Source: Cryptomeria japonica (taxonomy: Eukaryota; Streptophyta; Pinopsida; Cupressales; Cupressaceae). From it: a DNA stretch of 64,000 nucleotides. Location: the NCBI RefSeq assembly GCF_030272615.1, contig NC_081411.1:834940136-835004135 (forward strand). Reading direction: 5' to 3'. A model generated the notes under the pieces. It ran no database searches. It saw nothing but the letters and a program-made list of their open reading frames with translations, and had not been told where the DNA came from. Shown in pieces: positions 13,401-25,496 of this stretch; the first letter of the stretch is position 1; every line of letters starts with the position of its first letter. Made by a program: the position numbers and the translations under genes.

Positions 13401-13867
13401 ACAATAGATTGTATTTTTGGGAAAATTTACGCTTAAGGATAAATATGCAGTGATAATATTTTGAAAAAATCTTGGACCCTTTCTTCCACAAGAAGCTGCT
13501 CCAGTTGTGTCACGGGTATAAGTGTTTGACGATTACCATTAGCCATGGATTTGATTTAATATAAAGAAGTCTACTGAAAACATCTTAATTTCATTGAATT
13601 CCAGCAACATAAATGTTTTAACAATAGAAAAAGGAATGGATTTCAGACCACACACAAACAGTTCTCATGTATGCAAATAAAAATCTGCACATTTACCTGG
13701 AATAAAGAGATGAGGAGATCTGAAATTTCAAAGCAATTAATACATATTCTTTTGTTCGTGGACAATGTTAAATTTGAAAAAAATAGATGACCACTACTAA
13801 ATTTCTTTGTGTGCACCAGTCAATCAAAATTAATGCTAGTTTTCAACCCAAAAAAAATCAAACTTAT
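10451..13867. other. AT-rich spacer, no gene recognised
   Basis: All reading frames are short and AT-driven. I found no retroelement signature, tRNA-like element or long repeat. Confidence 0.55.
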
Positions 13868-13951
13868 CAAGAGAGGATGTTTCTAGACAAAATTAAATGT
13901 GACAAGTCCTCAAGAGAGGATGTTTCTAGACAAAATTAAATGTGACAAGTC
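13868..13951. repeat. Tandem direct repeat, two copies of about 42 bp
   Basis: CAAGAGAGGATGTTTCTAGA with its downstream ACAAAATTAAATGTGACAAG occurs twice in a row without visible differences, so the duplication is recent. Confidence 0.9.
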
Positions 13952-16900
13952 TACATATAGTAAAATGTACAATACAAATAGTTCTTTGTATTCAATATAC
14001 ATACAATTGTCAAAAAGTATAATAAATATACATTAAATGAGATGACATTTGTCACAAAAATACATGCTACCAAACAATATTTTATTCTGATTTTGTTGTG
14101 TTTCAATAAATGACATAAGATTTTCGCAGATTTTTGTGGATTTGAAGGCCCATTTATCATTAAGAAGGAGACCAAAAAATTTATTGACATTTTGGATGGT
14201 TGTTAAATTTTTTGACTTAAAATTTAGGAAAATACATTTTTTGCAATGGCTGTTTGCAGAATACACCAATAAGAAAAGAGATAAATAGTATTATTTGAAT
14301 TTTGAGGAAATATGCAAAAAATGAAACTATAAAAATATGAACAAACTTAAAAAAATAGTCTCAAATGATTGACTACCTTAAAAAAATAAAATGCACCGTA
14401 TGAATGCATTAGTATTCCTCCGATAATAATAATCCTAAACAATTTCAATGCCCACTAAATATTTTTACAAACTTGCCGTCCATGGGACGGTACCCTAAGC
14501 CTGGGTTGGGAAATACTCGGGGGTTTTTACTTTGAAGAAAGCTTCTTCTATTAGGGTTAGGGTTTCTGTGTTTAAGAAAGGCTGCACCTGGCGTAGACTT
14601 CATCTGTAACTGGGAGTATTGTATGCAAATGTATGTAAAATTATTTCCATATTTTAAGGAATCAGTGTAAAAAGTTATAGGAAATCAGTGTTCTATAAGT
14701 TTTTGTAGGCCTAGTTTGTGCTTGATACCCTGCAACGCCGACAGGTAATTACTCTTCGTTTTAGCTAATCGTTCCGATTTTTAATCGTTATACAATTTGC
14801 GGCGGGCTAGCAGTTTTGGCGATCGCTCTGGTTTTTGTTTTGTTATTCTTAAAGAATGCATACTATTACCAGACGGAAACCCTAAACCCCGTTTTTCTTT
14901 AGAGTTGTGCACTTAGTGTTCAAGCTCTTACTTTTGAAAGCATTGTATAATCCTTTTCAGGCAATCATCGTAATAGTTTTAATGTTTGTTGTGTTTACAA
15001 CATTTTTGCTTGTTTTACAGTTTTTTGTTTAAAATATCTCTTCGAGAGGTTTGCATGTGCCTTCATAATCCCAGCTAAGCTAATCAATTTGCTTATCTGA
15101 TTCATGGGAGGCATATATAAACGTGGAAGTTTCGCTGACGACACTCTGTTATTTGTGAGTGTTTTCTGATAGTAGCTTACCATACAAGCCAAGTGTATCT
15201 AAGCCTCTTAGTGAGGATGTCAAGATTGACCTATATCCTTAACACACTTTTGATTGCCCCTAAGATGGACACATATTGTCTGTAATAAAATATACCGTTT
15301 TACCTTTTATGGAAGATCCGATTAATTGTCCGAAATGATCAGTGTGTATGTTGGAGCTTGTAGGCAACAAACTAAATGCTTTAGAAATTTTGATTCACAC
15401 CATTGCTTTTTGGGTTTTAAAGTGCTCTTTTGTTTCAAAAATCTTTCCAATAAACTTGCCCTGTTCTTGAGCAGACCTTTGTAATCCAAGCTTAGTCACG
15501 TCATCTTGTGTGATTCATGCGAGTCATAAACTAAAGGTGAATTTTGGCTATAACACACTTGATTTTTATGAATGATTTGGAAGCTTGGATGTTAGGTTGA
15601 TTCTATACTATGTTTTTTTGGTATTGAGGTCATTTATGCTCAGACTTCACAAATCTCAAGGTTCAGGGGTAGATGGTTATTTCCCAAGTCTATTAGTAGA
15701 GCTCTCTTTTGTGTTTTCGACTTCTTAAGTCTCAAAGATCTAGGGTAGAAGGGTATTTACTAAATTCTTATAGCAGTGTCAGTATCCATTCAAAAAGTAT
15801 GGACATTTTTTATTTAATTAGCAAGGAATTGAATCCGGGAGTTGAAATGATAGAACTTATGATTTACAATAGAAGTTTGACAAGTCGAGTATGTTGCAGC
15901 TTTTTTTTTCTATTGTGCACATTTTTGTATGTAATGATTTGGTCATACCGCAAAGATGTGACGAAACATTTTTAAAGTAATTTTCCAGATCATTTCTTTT
16001 GGTCGAAAATCTCGAGCTTAGAACTGGAAAGGTAATTTAAATAAGAGTTTTGGAGCAGCCAAGTTTTGCTATAGTCTGTTACAGTGATTATGTGATAGCT
16101 GTTTTGTTTTAACAGTATATATAGATCAAGGATTTTAGTTACTGAAAATGATCTTTCTAAACTCTTGGAGCAATAAGATCTTGAACATGCAGGTATGCTT
16201 GCCTTTGCCAGTAAGCAGGACCTAAAATGAAATGCTCTATAAGCTAAATGTGTACTGAAATCAACCTAGAAAATGTTGACGTTGATAATTATATCTATTT
16301 CTTGACAACATATCTAGAAACAGAAATAACTAAATTTAACAGGAGTGCCCAATACATAGATCTGAATTTTACAGATTGCAAGCAGGTTGCCCTGTTAATT
16401 GCAACCAGAGCAGTATCCACTCATCCCACCCTTGAGAGTTTTCGTCGCCAATGTTGTAAACAGGTCCAACTTGAGGGGCCACATATAGCAGTAGGCTTTT
16501 TCTTGTGGTTGTTGAAGTTTGCTTGTTAAAAATATTGAACACAACTGACAATGCTAATTAGAAACTAATTCGCTTTGTATTCAGTTAAAGACCGAATACT
16601 GAGGCCTAAATATAACTTAATTGTTGTCAAGACCTTTATTTCCTAACGACTAGCTGACAAACTTCATTTAGCTCTCAGATTAAAATAGAAACATTACAAG
16701 TTCTCTGTATTGTCTTGCCAAGGCTAAGTGATCCAAGATATTAGTTGACTCTCAAGTAACCTCCTCCCTATGCAATTTAGGTTATATGCAATTTTACAGT
16801 AAGAATTTAGGTCATATGCAATTTTACACGAAGAATTTAGGTCATATGCAATTGCATATGTAGTGTTAGAAGTATCTAATCAAGCATTAAGAAAAAATTT

Positions 16901-17459
16901 CCTTCATTATGAGGAGGTGACATGCAGTCCCACCAACTTCTTCAGTTAAGATAAACGAAAAATAAATAATGATCTGCATTTATTTGATAGGGGTAGTTCC
17001 ATCCCATAGGACGCAGCTATTCTGGCTCCCAAACTGCAATGTCCTATGAATGCCCCTAACCTCGAACGTGTACATAATAAAAATTATTGTGAATAAATGC
17101 TTAAAGTTTTTATTATTATTAAATTAGATTATTTTAATTTATCTTAAAAAAAATATTTTTATGGTTTACAATATATTTAAATATTTATTGTTTAATTTTA
17201 TTTATATGTAATATCATATTAAAATTATATTTATTATATTATTTTATGTATGATAATTATTAAATCTAATTTTAAAATCAATTGAAACTATATGTTTAGT
17301 GTATAGAATATTTAAATTAAAATTATATTTATTGTTTTAAATTACATATATTTATTTATATAATGTAAAATAAATACATTTTAGAATAAGATAATAAAAT
17401 TATGTATTTAAAAATATATTTATTAGTTAATTTAATTTATATTTAATATTATGTTATAA
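13952..17459. other. Spacer with promoter-like and tandem-repeat fragments, no gene recognised
   Basis: ORFs are short and give no family match that I recognise. Around 14551-14570 and 14884-14897 lie TTAGGGTTAGGGTTT and AAACCCTAAACCCC, which resemble plant telo-box promoter motifs. About 16773-16858 holds three near copies of a 35-bp unit containing AATTTAGGTCATATGCAATT. The stretch 17100-17460 is very AT-rich. Confidence 0.5.
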
Positions 17460-17572
17460 TAAGCATCCTTTTCAAGGGTGCAAGACGACTGCAAACGATA
17501 AAAGGGTCATTATCAACGCAATAGCGAAGGGTAACACCCCATCATGGAAATTATCCCATTGGGTGGAGATCA

Positions 17573-17950
17573 TTGGAGAAAAACTCAATTCTTTTGAGGA
17601 GTTTCGAGTCTCCCATGTCAGGGGAATGCAGTGGCGAACCTCCTCTCTCCAACATCGGATGTGACATGACAAGCCAAATGGCCAAGTGGTGGAAGAGAGA
17701 TGGAATGGTGTTGGATAAAATAATACAAGGACTCTCCAAATACAAGGAAGAGAAATTGTGGAGTGCAGTGCGTCTAATACTGGGGGAGGAGTTGGTGCAC
17801 ATTCACTTCAGGTACAGGATGAATGTGGAGGTCTATTCCTTGATTATGGCTCGGACATGCGAATTTGAATCAGAGGTGGAAAAAATTAAGCTCACAATGA
17901 CAAAGTTGATTGATGGGTGTGAGATTTTGCCAAGATCAAGAGCTCAATGA
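17573..17950 (+). pseudogene. Unidentified ORF, cut at its 3' end by a copia-type LTR
   Basis: An open frame of about 125 codons; its first codon here is TTG and no convincing ATG precedes it, so the true start is unknown. It has a mixed, non-repetitive composition (KWWKRDGMVLDKIIQGL, LGEELVHIHFRYRM, CEFESEVEKIKLTMTK), unlike the simple-sequence frames nearby. I do not recognise a family. The last residues and stop lie inside the LTR that begins at about 17928, so the natural C terminus was displaced by that insertion. It could be an exon of a dead host gene or part of another element. Confidence 0.35.
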
Positions 17951-18367
17951 AATGTACAAAATAGAGACACAATATAGGACAAGAATAAACTGTATTCTCA
18001 TCAATAGAAAATGATCAATAATATCAATTACATACAATGTAGATGAGTTTGCTTATATAGGCAAGGCTAGGGATATGTGAGCACACAAACATGACATGTG
18101 GCTCAATAAGAAACAAGGGTAGGTAGGAAATAGATGTGGGTAGGTAGGAGAAATAATATAATAGTCCACATGAGGTGGATCACTCACTGAATGTGGAGTG
18201 TAACAACAAAATCAACACCATAAAAAGTGGAATTTCTCCTCTACACACTATCCCAATGTGGCACAAACACCCAAGTGTCTCATACCCAAACTACTATGAA
18301 ATGCATTTCTTAAGTAAACTTAAGTAAGTGTAATAATATCCAAGATGAATAATTATTTACACCAACA
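17928..18367 (-). repeat. 3' LTR of the gag-protease copia-type element
   Basis: On the minus strand it begins TGTTGGTGTAAATAATTA directly after the purine run AAAGGGGGG (18368-18376), which serves as polypurine tract. It carries a TATA box, CCTATATAAGC, at 18051-18061. The far end is estimated from a possible terminal GGCA at 17928-17931. No matching 5' LTR was found to the right of the gag gene within the window. Confidence 0.65.
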
Positions 18368-18736
18368 CCCCCCTTTAAGTGCAACTTAGAGGAATGCACT
18401 TAAGTCTACAATGCAACTAAGCAATGCAAGATGGGTCCCGGCTACTAGGCCATGTTAGGTACCCATGTACAAATGCAAATGCATGAAAACCAATGCAATG
18501 AAATCTCTCACAAAGTGGGGAAAGAGAAAAAAACCTAATGGGAAAAAACCCTCCCCCAAAAGAGAGATGAAAAACATACAAGAGAACTCTCATAGAAGAA
18601 TGTGAAGGACAAAACCCCATGTGAGGAAAAAGTCCCCCCCATATAAGAGAAGAAGAGAAGCTAGGAAGCCCACCCTCAATGTGGAATCTGCACCAATGAT
18701 AGAAGCTCGATGTATGAAGAAACTGTTCCACGAACG
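18368..18736 (-). other. 3' untranslated part of the gag-protease element
   Basis: Lies between the gag-protease stop and the LTR. One frame is open for about 120 codons but is rich in Phe, Ser and His and repeats short phrases, so I read it as non-coding. Confidence 0.5.
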
Positions 18737-20869
18737 TCAAACAACATTCCTCCCCATACGAAGAAACAAAACCAAAGGTGTATCCATGAAGTCTCCCCAA
18801 TCATGAAGGGAAGATGTATGAAGAAAACTCATGATAAAAGGAATCTCTGAAAACTGCTCAAGTGTCCCCATGTCGATGCTAAAAGATACCCCCTCCAAAG
18901 GTGGTAAACTGTGCCACACTGCTGAAAAAGACACTCCAAGATCTAGTGGAGATGGATGTAGAACATGTCCCAAAGACTCACATGTCTCCTCAAAACATAA
19001 AGAGACCTCCTCCAACTGCTGTACATAAGTATCCACAATCATGTCAACCTCGAAAGAATGATCATGTAGAGAATGAACAAGAGGGTCAAGAGGGTCAGAG
19101 TGTGCCCTCGCAACAATCGAAGAAGGATCACCTTCATCAAAGAGAAGATGAATGTCATCAATGATGTCTCCCAAATCTGCAATGTAGGATTCCACAAACA
19201 AACCTGCAATATCTGTCAAGTAATCATCCCATGAATCTGAAGCTGGAAGACAATGAATATCTTGCTGCACTGAATCACATGAAGGCAAAACTGTCGCACT
19301 ATTTGCATCATCAGGTGCAATAGGTGATGTGATATCAATATGAGGAGATGAAGTATAAGACTCAAGAACAGGGTCACATGTGAGAATCCCCATGTTCAAG
19401 TGCCCAAAGTTCTCCTCAAAATCTGAACCATCACAAGAAGTGTGATCATAATGTGTAGAAAACGTGAAATCATCATCATCAACAAAATCTGAAAAGGAGT
19501 ATAACCGAGATGCATGATCAACCACCCTAGTCGCAATGATAGCTCTAGTTTCCAAGTCTCTAATGAAAACTGAGTCAGGTGTGAACTCCACAACTCTCTT
19601 AGTTGCGCCATGTGTGATTTGATAGATAGAAAGGAGATTGTTTGTCAAGTGGGGTACACACAACACATCATTGAAGGAGTTATCCCCAATGTCAATAGAT
19701 CCTTTCCCAATCACATCCATGTATGTATGATTGCCCATCAAAATCTGTGGCATGGTGCAAGGCTCAAATGTAGAGAACATAGACTGCGAAGATGCCATAT
19801 GATGAGAAGCCCCTGAATCTAGAAGCCATCTCTCTGAATCATGACTGATAGTAGCACATAGAGCTTTTCCTTTTCTTGTTCCAAAAGAGTGAGTCTTTCC
19901 ACTTGTAGAAGCCATGAATGATTGCCCTTTTCCTTTTGAATGTGAGGAAGTGGAAGTTGATGAATCATCCTTCTTGTAGACTTTAGGCAAATCAATGTTA
20001 TGCTTTTTGATGATATGTGTGAGCTCATCAATCTTTTTAGAATGGCAACGATGCTCCTCATGACCAATCTTTTTACAATAAGCACAAGTAGGTCTCTCCC
20101 TCCTTGGTGAATTATCTCTCTTGGAAGAAGATGAATCTCATTGTTGTGGAGAAGATGGTGCTTTTTCTTTAGGTTTTGATTGCCATTTCTTCTTGTTTGA
20201 GTTGTCCATTCCTTGATTTCCTTTGTTCCCTTGATTTGCCACTAATGCTTGAGACTTAGAAGCCTTAAGAATGCCCATGCTTATCAACTTAGTTTGTTCC
20301 ATCATCAACATTTCATTGAAAGCATCAAATGTAGGCATTTTGTAGCTTGAACCCATTGTCATCCTATGGGTTTGGAAACTAGAAACAAATGCTGCATATT
20401 CTTGTGGAAGTTTGCTTATCAAGTTGAATATCAATTGAGTATCCTTTTTATCAATGCCACAATCTTTGAGTTGTGCCCTCAACTCATTTGCCTTAGTGAC
20501 ATAATCTTGTATGGTATCAAAGTTCTTGGGATCTAACATGGTGAGATCACTATCAATTTAATATCCCCTAATCTCATCAACTTGACCATACAAGTCTTGA
20601 AACTTTTGCCAAGCATCCTTGATTAGAGTACATTTCTCAATATGAAAAATGAGATCCTTTGATACATACTTTCTTAAGGTACCAATTGTCATGATATTTT
20701 TAGTGAGCCAATCCAAGTGACCAACTAGATCAACCTTAGGATCAGCGGGAGCAACAATAGTTCCATCAATGTAATGAGTGAGTCCTTTTTCCATAAGTTT
20801 ACTCCATGCATCAATTTTCCAAGTAGCATAATTATGAGGAGTTAAGAGAGGAAACTTAGAAGAACCCAT
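18737..20869 (-). pseudogene. Copia-type gag-protease polyprotein without pol
   Basis: A single frame of about 711 codons. The start is the ATG of MGSSKFPLLTPHNYATWK, the usual opening of copia UBN2 gag. A zinc knuckle C-AYC-KKIG-H-EEHR-C lies near 20055-20095 and the protease site LLDSGASHHM near 19810-19830, followed by the GAG-pre-integrase-like VLCVPHLTNNLLS. The rest is an Asp/Ser-rich tail of about 250 residues, not integrase or RT. Two in-frame stops occur: TAA near 20559 and TGA near 20139. The frame is otherwise unbroken. The product would form capsids and cut itself, but would need another element's RT and integrase. The tail matches no family I know. Confidence 0.85.
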
Positions 20870-21730
20870 AGCAGCAAAAAGGAAGGAACACAAGAGCACA
20901 AAAGCACAAGAGACACCCCCCCCAAATTCAATCAATCAAAGTACCCCCCCCCCCCCCCAAAGTGATGATTTTGGCACTTTATACTTAATGCAATTACATT
21001 GAGCCACTTGCAAAACAAGGCAAAATGGACTTATGATGCAAATTTTACAACTTCTCAAATGAGATACAAGAGACTTCAATCAATAGTTCAATGAATCTAA
21101 CTGAGATTCAAGCAAATATACAAGTACTAAGAGAGCAAAAAATGGCCAAAATCTGAAAGTACAATTTCTACTTACAATGGCATCAATCTGATAGCATCAT
21201 GTGAAAGTAGACAAAAAAATATGCACTTTCAAAAAAAATAGCACCTGAAAAGGAGGTCATATGACCCTAAACGAAGCCTCTGAAGTTGCAAAAACTGGGA
21301 TTACTCAGGTACAGTCACCAAAAAACTGCAGTTTCTAAAAAATCAGTGCATCAAAATCAAAAAATTTCTTCACCACTGTGGAGAGCACGAAATTCTAGCC
21401 CATTTCAAAAAAAATTTCACTCAAAAAGGAGCAAAAATGAGCAAGTTATGGCCATTTGAAGTTGAACTGCAAAATCAAAAATGCAAATGAGAGGGGCCTG
21501 CAAAATTTTTGAAAAATGCTGATGTGGTGCTGATGTCAGCAATTCACTGTGTTAAATTTGACGGCCGTATGACCGTCGCAAAAACTTCGCCTCCCTACTG
21601 ACTGGGCGTCCGTACTGTACGGACAGGCTGATGTGGTAGATGACTGTGCAGATCGTACGGATGACGTGGCAATCTGACAGTGTGTAATTGATGAATTGGA
21701 TAGTGAGAGAATCATCATATTAACCCATTA
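20870..21730 (-). other. Probable leader of the gag-protease element, 5' LTR not found
   Basis: Upstream of the gag ATG on the minus strand lies a run of about 15 G (C on the plus strand, 20943-20958) and then 750 bp with no ORF. No primer-binding site or copy of the 17928-18367 LTR is visible, so the 5' end has been lost or has diverged. Confidence 0.45.
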
Positions 21731-22359
21731 TAGAAATAAATAAAGAAGTTAAACCACCTTGTTCAAAGATATATTAGAGCTCAATATTTCTACTTGGCAA
21801 TGCACAAGATACAAGCTCAACATGCATAGTCTTTGACCACCCATGATAGCATGCATACTGGAAGGAACGAACACATAGCCAAAGAGAAGGCTAAATAAGA
21901 AAATGCAACAAATGAAGACCCAAAAAGACAAGTTTTCATACCATGTGATAATAATAATAGCCACCTTAACAAGCACCATCTTTCTTACATGAGTGAAAGT
22001 GAAAATATAATCATTATCCATCACCCTTTGAATATAACTCCTAATAAATTTAAAATAAGCTTTGATATAGTTGCAAAGATAATTATTATAACACATATTA
22101 GAATTGACAATATCCTTAATGTGTCCATCGCAATATACTTCACACAACTCAATATAGGGATGATATAATTTTCCTTACAAATAGCCAAATCTTTAGTAAA
22201 TCGTAAGTTAAATAAGATTGAACTTATTATCAAGCCCTCATGCATACTTTTGAAAAATATTTAATAAAGCATAGGGTCACAATAATTAATATTCTCTTAC
22301 CTTCTTGCAAATATTTACTAAAACATTGGTTCAAAACATTATCACATTTCATCTTACCA
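21731..22359. other. AT-rich spacer left of the Tat element
   Basis: Two overlapping minus-strand frames near 21749-22245 are hydrophobic and AT-driven; I do not take them as genes. It ends at the CCTTG target duplication. Confidence 0.5.
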
Positions 22360-22364
22360 CCTTG

Positions 22365-23130
22365 TGTAGACACCTAAAATTGTCCAGTCTAATTAAATAA
22401 ATACTTTATTTATTTAATTACTTTAGCCTAATTCTTCTATTAATTAAATAAATTTTTATTTATTTAATTAATTCATTCATCCTCTTCTAGCCTTATTTCT
22501 CATTTAAATAAATACATTTATTTATTTAAATTATCATTTTCCTCAATTAAATAAATATTTTATTTATTTAATTGATCCCACTTCTTCTATTAATTAAATA
22601 AATCTTTATTTATTTAATTAATTCATTAACCTTTTCTACCTATGACACATGTCATCCATCTCTTAATTCCTACACTACCTACCTCTTTCATTATTTTATT
22701 ATTTCTTTTACCTACCCTATAATCATAACCGACCTCCTTTTACACCTCTCAATCTTATCCCTCCATTTCATAGTGTCTTCTATTTAAGGAGATGCCTTCT
22801 TCATTATCAAACCCTAATCGACAATTTGGAGGACTTGACTACACTACGATCCTACTTGCAACCACATTCCGTTCTTTGTTGAGCTCTTGTGCATATAAAA
22901 TCTGAGAGCAAATATATCAAGCAAGATCAATGGAGATAGGAAGAATGGAGATCAAAACCCTATGGGACATGTGATGGTATAATCTTTGTGATTTCATGTG
23001 ATTTGCATTATCTTAGGTAATCTTCATATGTTATGGTGGATCTTTGTTGATTGTTAGGCTAGGGTTTTGTGGTTGAATTCATTTAGCCTTTCAATCTTGT
23101 TATTATTGTTATCCATTTTCACCATATACA
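22365..23130 (+). repeat. 5' LTR of the Tat element
   Basis: Begins TGTAGACACC and ends CCATATACA. The first 260 bp hold five AT-rich hairpins. Farther on, TCTATTTAAGGAGATGCC resembles a TATA-type promoter region. The copy at 41074 is nearly identical and a reversed copy lies at 35717-36488. Confidence 0.95.
22391..22621. repeat. Five consecutive AT hairpins in the LTR
   Basis: Near-perfect inverted repeats at about 22391-22419, 22440-22471, 22502-22531, 22544-22574 and 22590-22621. Each has the form (AA)TTAAATAAAT - 3 to 4 bases - ATTTATTTAA(TT). They are separated by short TTCTTCTAT-type spacers and are conserved in all three LTR copies. Confidence 0.9.
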
Positions 23131-25496
23131 TTTTGGCACGCCTGGTGGGACTCTTGTCTCTTTGCATTTAACTTCTTTGTTGCAGATCTTGTGTTTTTGA
23201 AGTTGCAGATCGGACATTTTCGACAGCATTTTTAGTATTTTCGCGTCTACGCACTTTCGGATCGCATTTTTTATTTTTAGACGCATCTGCGACAACTGGA
23301 TCAGCGTCTGTGTTTTGTCCATATTTCATTTTTGCAGGTTCAGGGAGGCGCGTCTGTGTTACATAAGCGCGTTTGTGTCGTTTTCACCCGCATCTGCGTA
23401 CAGAAAGCGCGTTTGTGGTTTATAATCGCGTATGTGCCTCACAGAACCGCGTTTCTGTTGCAGAGTCGCGTCTGCGTAGGAGGTAATCGTGTCTGTGTAT
23501 TGCCTGTTTCAAAATTTTGAAAATTTTATTGATTCGGTTTTCGGATTTTGCATTTAGGGTTTCAGATCTGGTTTATTTTTGGACTAACATTTTCAGATCT
23601 AGCTAACACAATTGGTGCAGCTTGCCTTGGAAGCTAAATCGTTTGGTTGAAGGCCCCTATTTTCACAAAGTCTTTTGGGTTTTAAAATTTACCTAACTTG
23701 TGTGCTTGCAGGAAGGGGTGATCATTTGAAACAACCCAAACTACTAACAACTCTTTGTTGCAGGTCCTTGGCAAGGGTTTTTGGATTTTTATTGTGTGCC
23801 TTGTTTTCATAGACTAACAAACACTTCCATTGGTGCACTAAAATTGAATCATTGTCTTTTGTGTCTTGAACAATAGGCTCTTTTTGTTTATTCTTTAGAA
23901 GGCCTGTCTTCCCGTGTGGTCATTAGGACTACTAGTGAGAAGAGGACGACCCAAGTGGTAGCAAAAGAAAAGCCATCTTCTTCCGAACCACTATAAATAA
24001 ATGTATTCATAGTGAAAACTATGAATAACGTGTGCTGATTAATTCATACCGACACTATGTCTCCCCATAAACTCGTTTGATCAAATTTATTTGATCAGTT
24101 GTAGGGCGTAACCCCTACCGGCTGGGAGCCTTCTGTATTTACAGAGCTGAAAGTGCCGCATGTATGGCCACACAAGTGGATGCCCTTACTAGCACCATTT
24201 GTTTTAGAGGCCCAAATCCTTCTAGTTGTTGGGGCAGGAGGTCGGACCTCTGGTAGCGGCCCACACACATACGGTTCTTAGTAGAGATACAAAGTTCGCC
24301 ATGGGGAGTTTTCATGGGGACTGATGCTTGGCTGACCCGAGAAGTGAGTGCCGAGGGTGGAGCCAGTGAGGTTAAGCATCTAAGTATCCGCTCTGAATAG
24401 CGTAGCCTCGGGGGTAAAACCCCATGTGGGATCAACAACTATTGTCTTGGCCAGCCATAAGAATTGTGTTTGACTTATGTTAAACATTCAAAACATTCAA
24501 GACCAAACAGCAAAACATTGTGTCTTTTGTGTCTTCAAGTGTATGCAAAACATTTTTACATCAAACAACACAATTTTCTTGAGTCATTTTGGAGTCTAAA
24601 CACTAGCAAACATTGAGTCCTCATCAACACTGTGTCCTCTTGTCACAAAAAACAGTCAAACAGTCAGATTTGGTCACAACAAAACGACTTCACAGATTGG
24701 AAAAAATTGCACAAATTTTACAGAAACGCGTCTGTGTCTGTTTTAACCGCGTCTGTATTGTCTAGGCGCGTCTGTGAAGGGCAGAATAGCGTCTGTGTTT
24801 ATAACAGCGTCTGCGGGGAATATAAACCCGTCTGTGTCGGGTAACTGCGTCTGTGCAGTATACAGTCGCGTCTGTGTCCAGAATTGAAAAACTGTTACAG
24901 TCCAGCAAACATAAACAAGAAAATCTCAGAAGCACGTCTGTGTTAAACAGAGTAACGTCTGTGTCAGGAAACCGCGTCTGTGAAGTATACAGTCGCATCT
25001 GTGTCCAGAATTGAAAAACTGTTACAGTCCAGCAAGCAAATACAGTCAGTTTCAAAAATCTTGAGCTTCCTAGGTCATCTCTCTAAGGTTTCATTTAGCA
25101 TTCAACCTGTCTTTGGGTCTCACAAAATCCATCATTGCTTTACACCTTACATTACATTCACATTTGTCTAAACTTGAGTCAAAAGGTCACTTGTTTGTCC
25201 TCATCATACTTTGTCAACACACTACATACAACAACACTTTGCTAAGTGGTCCCTCATCAAGGTTTCTTACCTTTGGGTCTCATTTGGTTTTACTTAGAGT
25301 CAAGGTCAACTTACCTCATCAAGAGAAACTATCCTCTCTTTGGAAGTCACACCTACTCTACTACATACATACTTGGTCTTACACTTTGGACATTGCAAGT
25401 ACACTTCAGACTCATTTACATTCCATTCAACTCTTGGTCTTCCATACTCTTTCCATTTTTCATCTAGTCTCACACATCTTGGTCAATACCTAGTTC
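23131..25496 (+). other. Long gag leader with two GCGTCTGTG clusters
   Basis: A non-coding leader of 2.4 kb precedes gag. Cluster one (about 23340-23510) has about eight and cluster two (about 24722-25000) about twelve degenerate copies of CGCGTCTGTGT. Around the end of cluster two a segment of about 56 bp with CCAGAATTGAAAAACTG is directly repeated (about 24857-24915 and 24986-25045). Between the clusters, 23890-24470 is less AT-rich, with potential stems such as TAACCCCTACC and CGGGGGTAAAACCCC. I see no ORF with a family match. Confidence 0.8.
23134..23151 (+). other. Putative primer-binding site of the Tat element
   Basis: TGGCACGCCTGGTGGGAC starts three bases after the LTR and begins with TGG, as expected for pairing with a tRNA CCA end. 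I cannot name the tRNA. Confidence 0.7.

Noticed and set aside
14551-14897. Interstitial telomere repeat
   Set aside because: Only two degenerate units; more like telo-box promoter motifs, and no array is present.
16430-16480. Primer-binding site (TTGGCGACGAAAACTC on the minus strand) of another LTR element
   Set aside because: The motif is suggestive, but I found no LTR pair or pol sequence next to it.
15709-16529. Short ORFs of 88-93 codons
   Set aside because: No family match, no splice or promoter context, and lengths expected by chance in AT-rich DNA.
21749-22245. Small membrane proteins on the minus strand
   Set aside because: Hydrophobic only because of AT-rich codons; the frames overlap each other and show no conserved motif.
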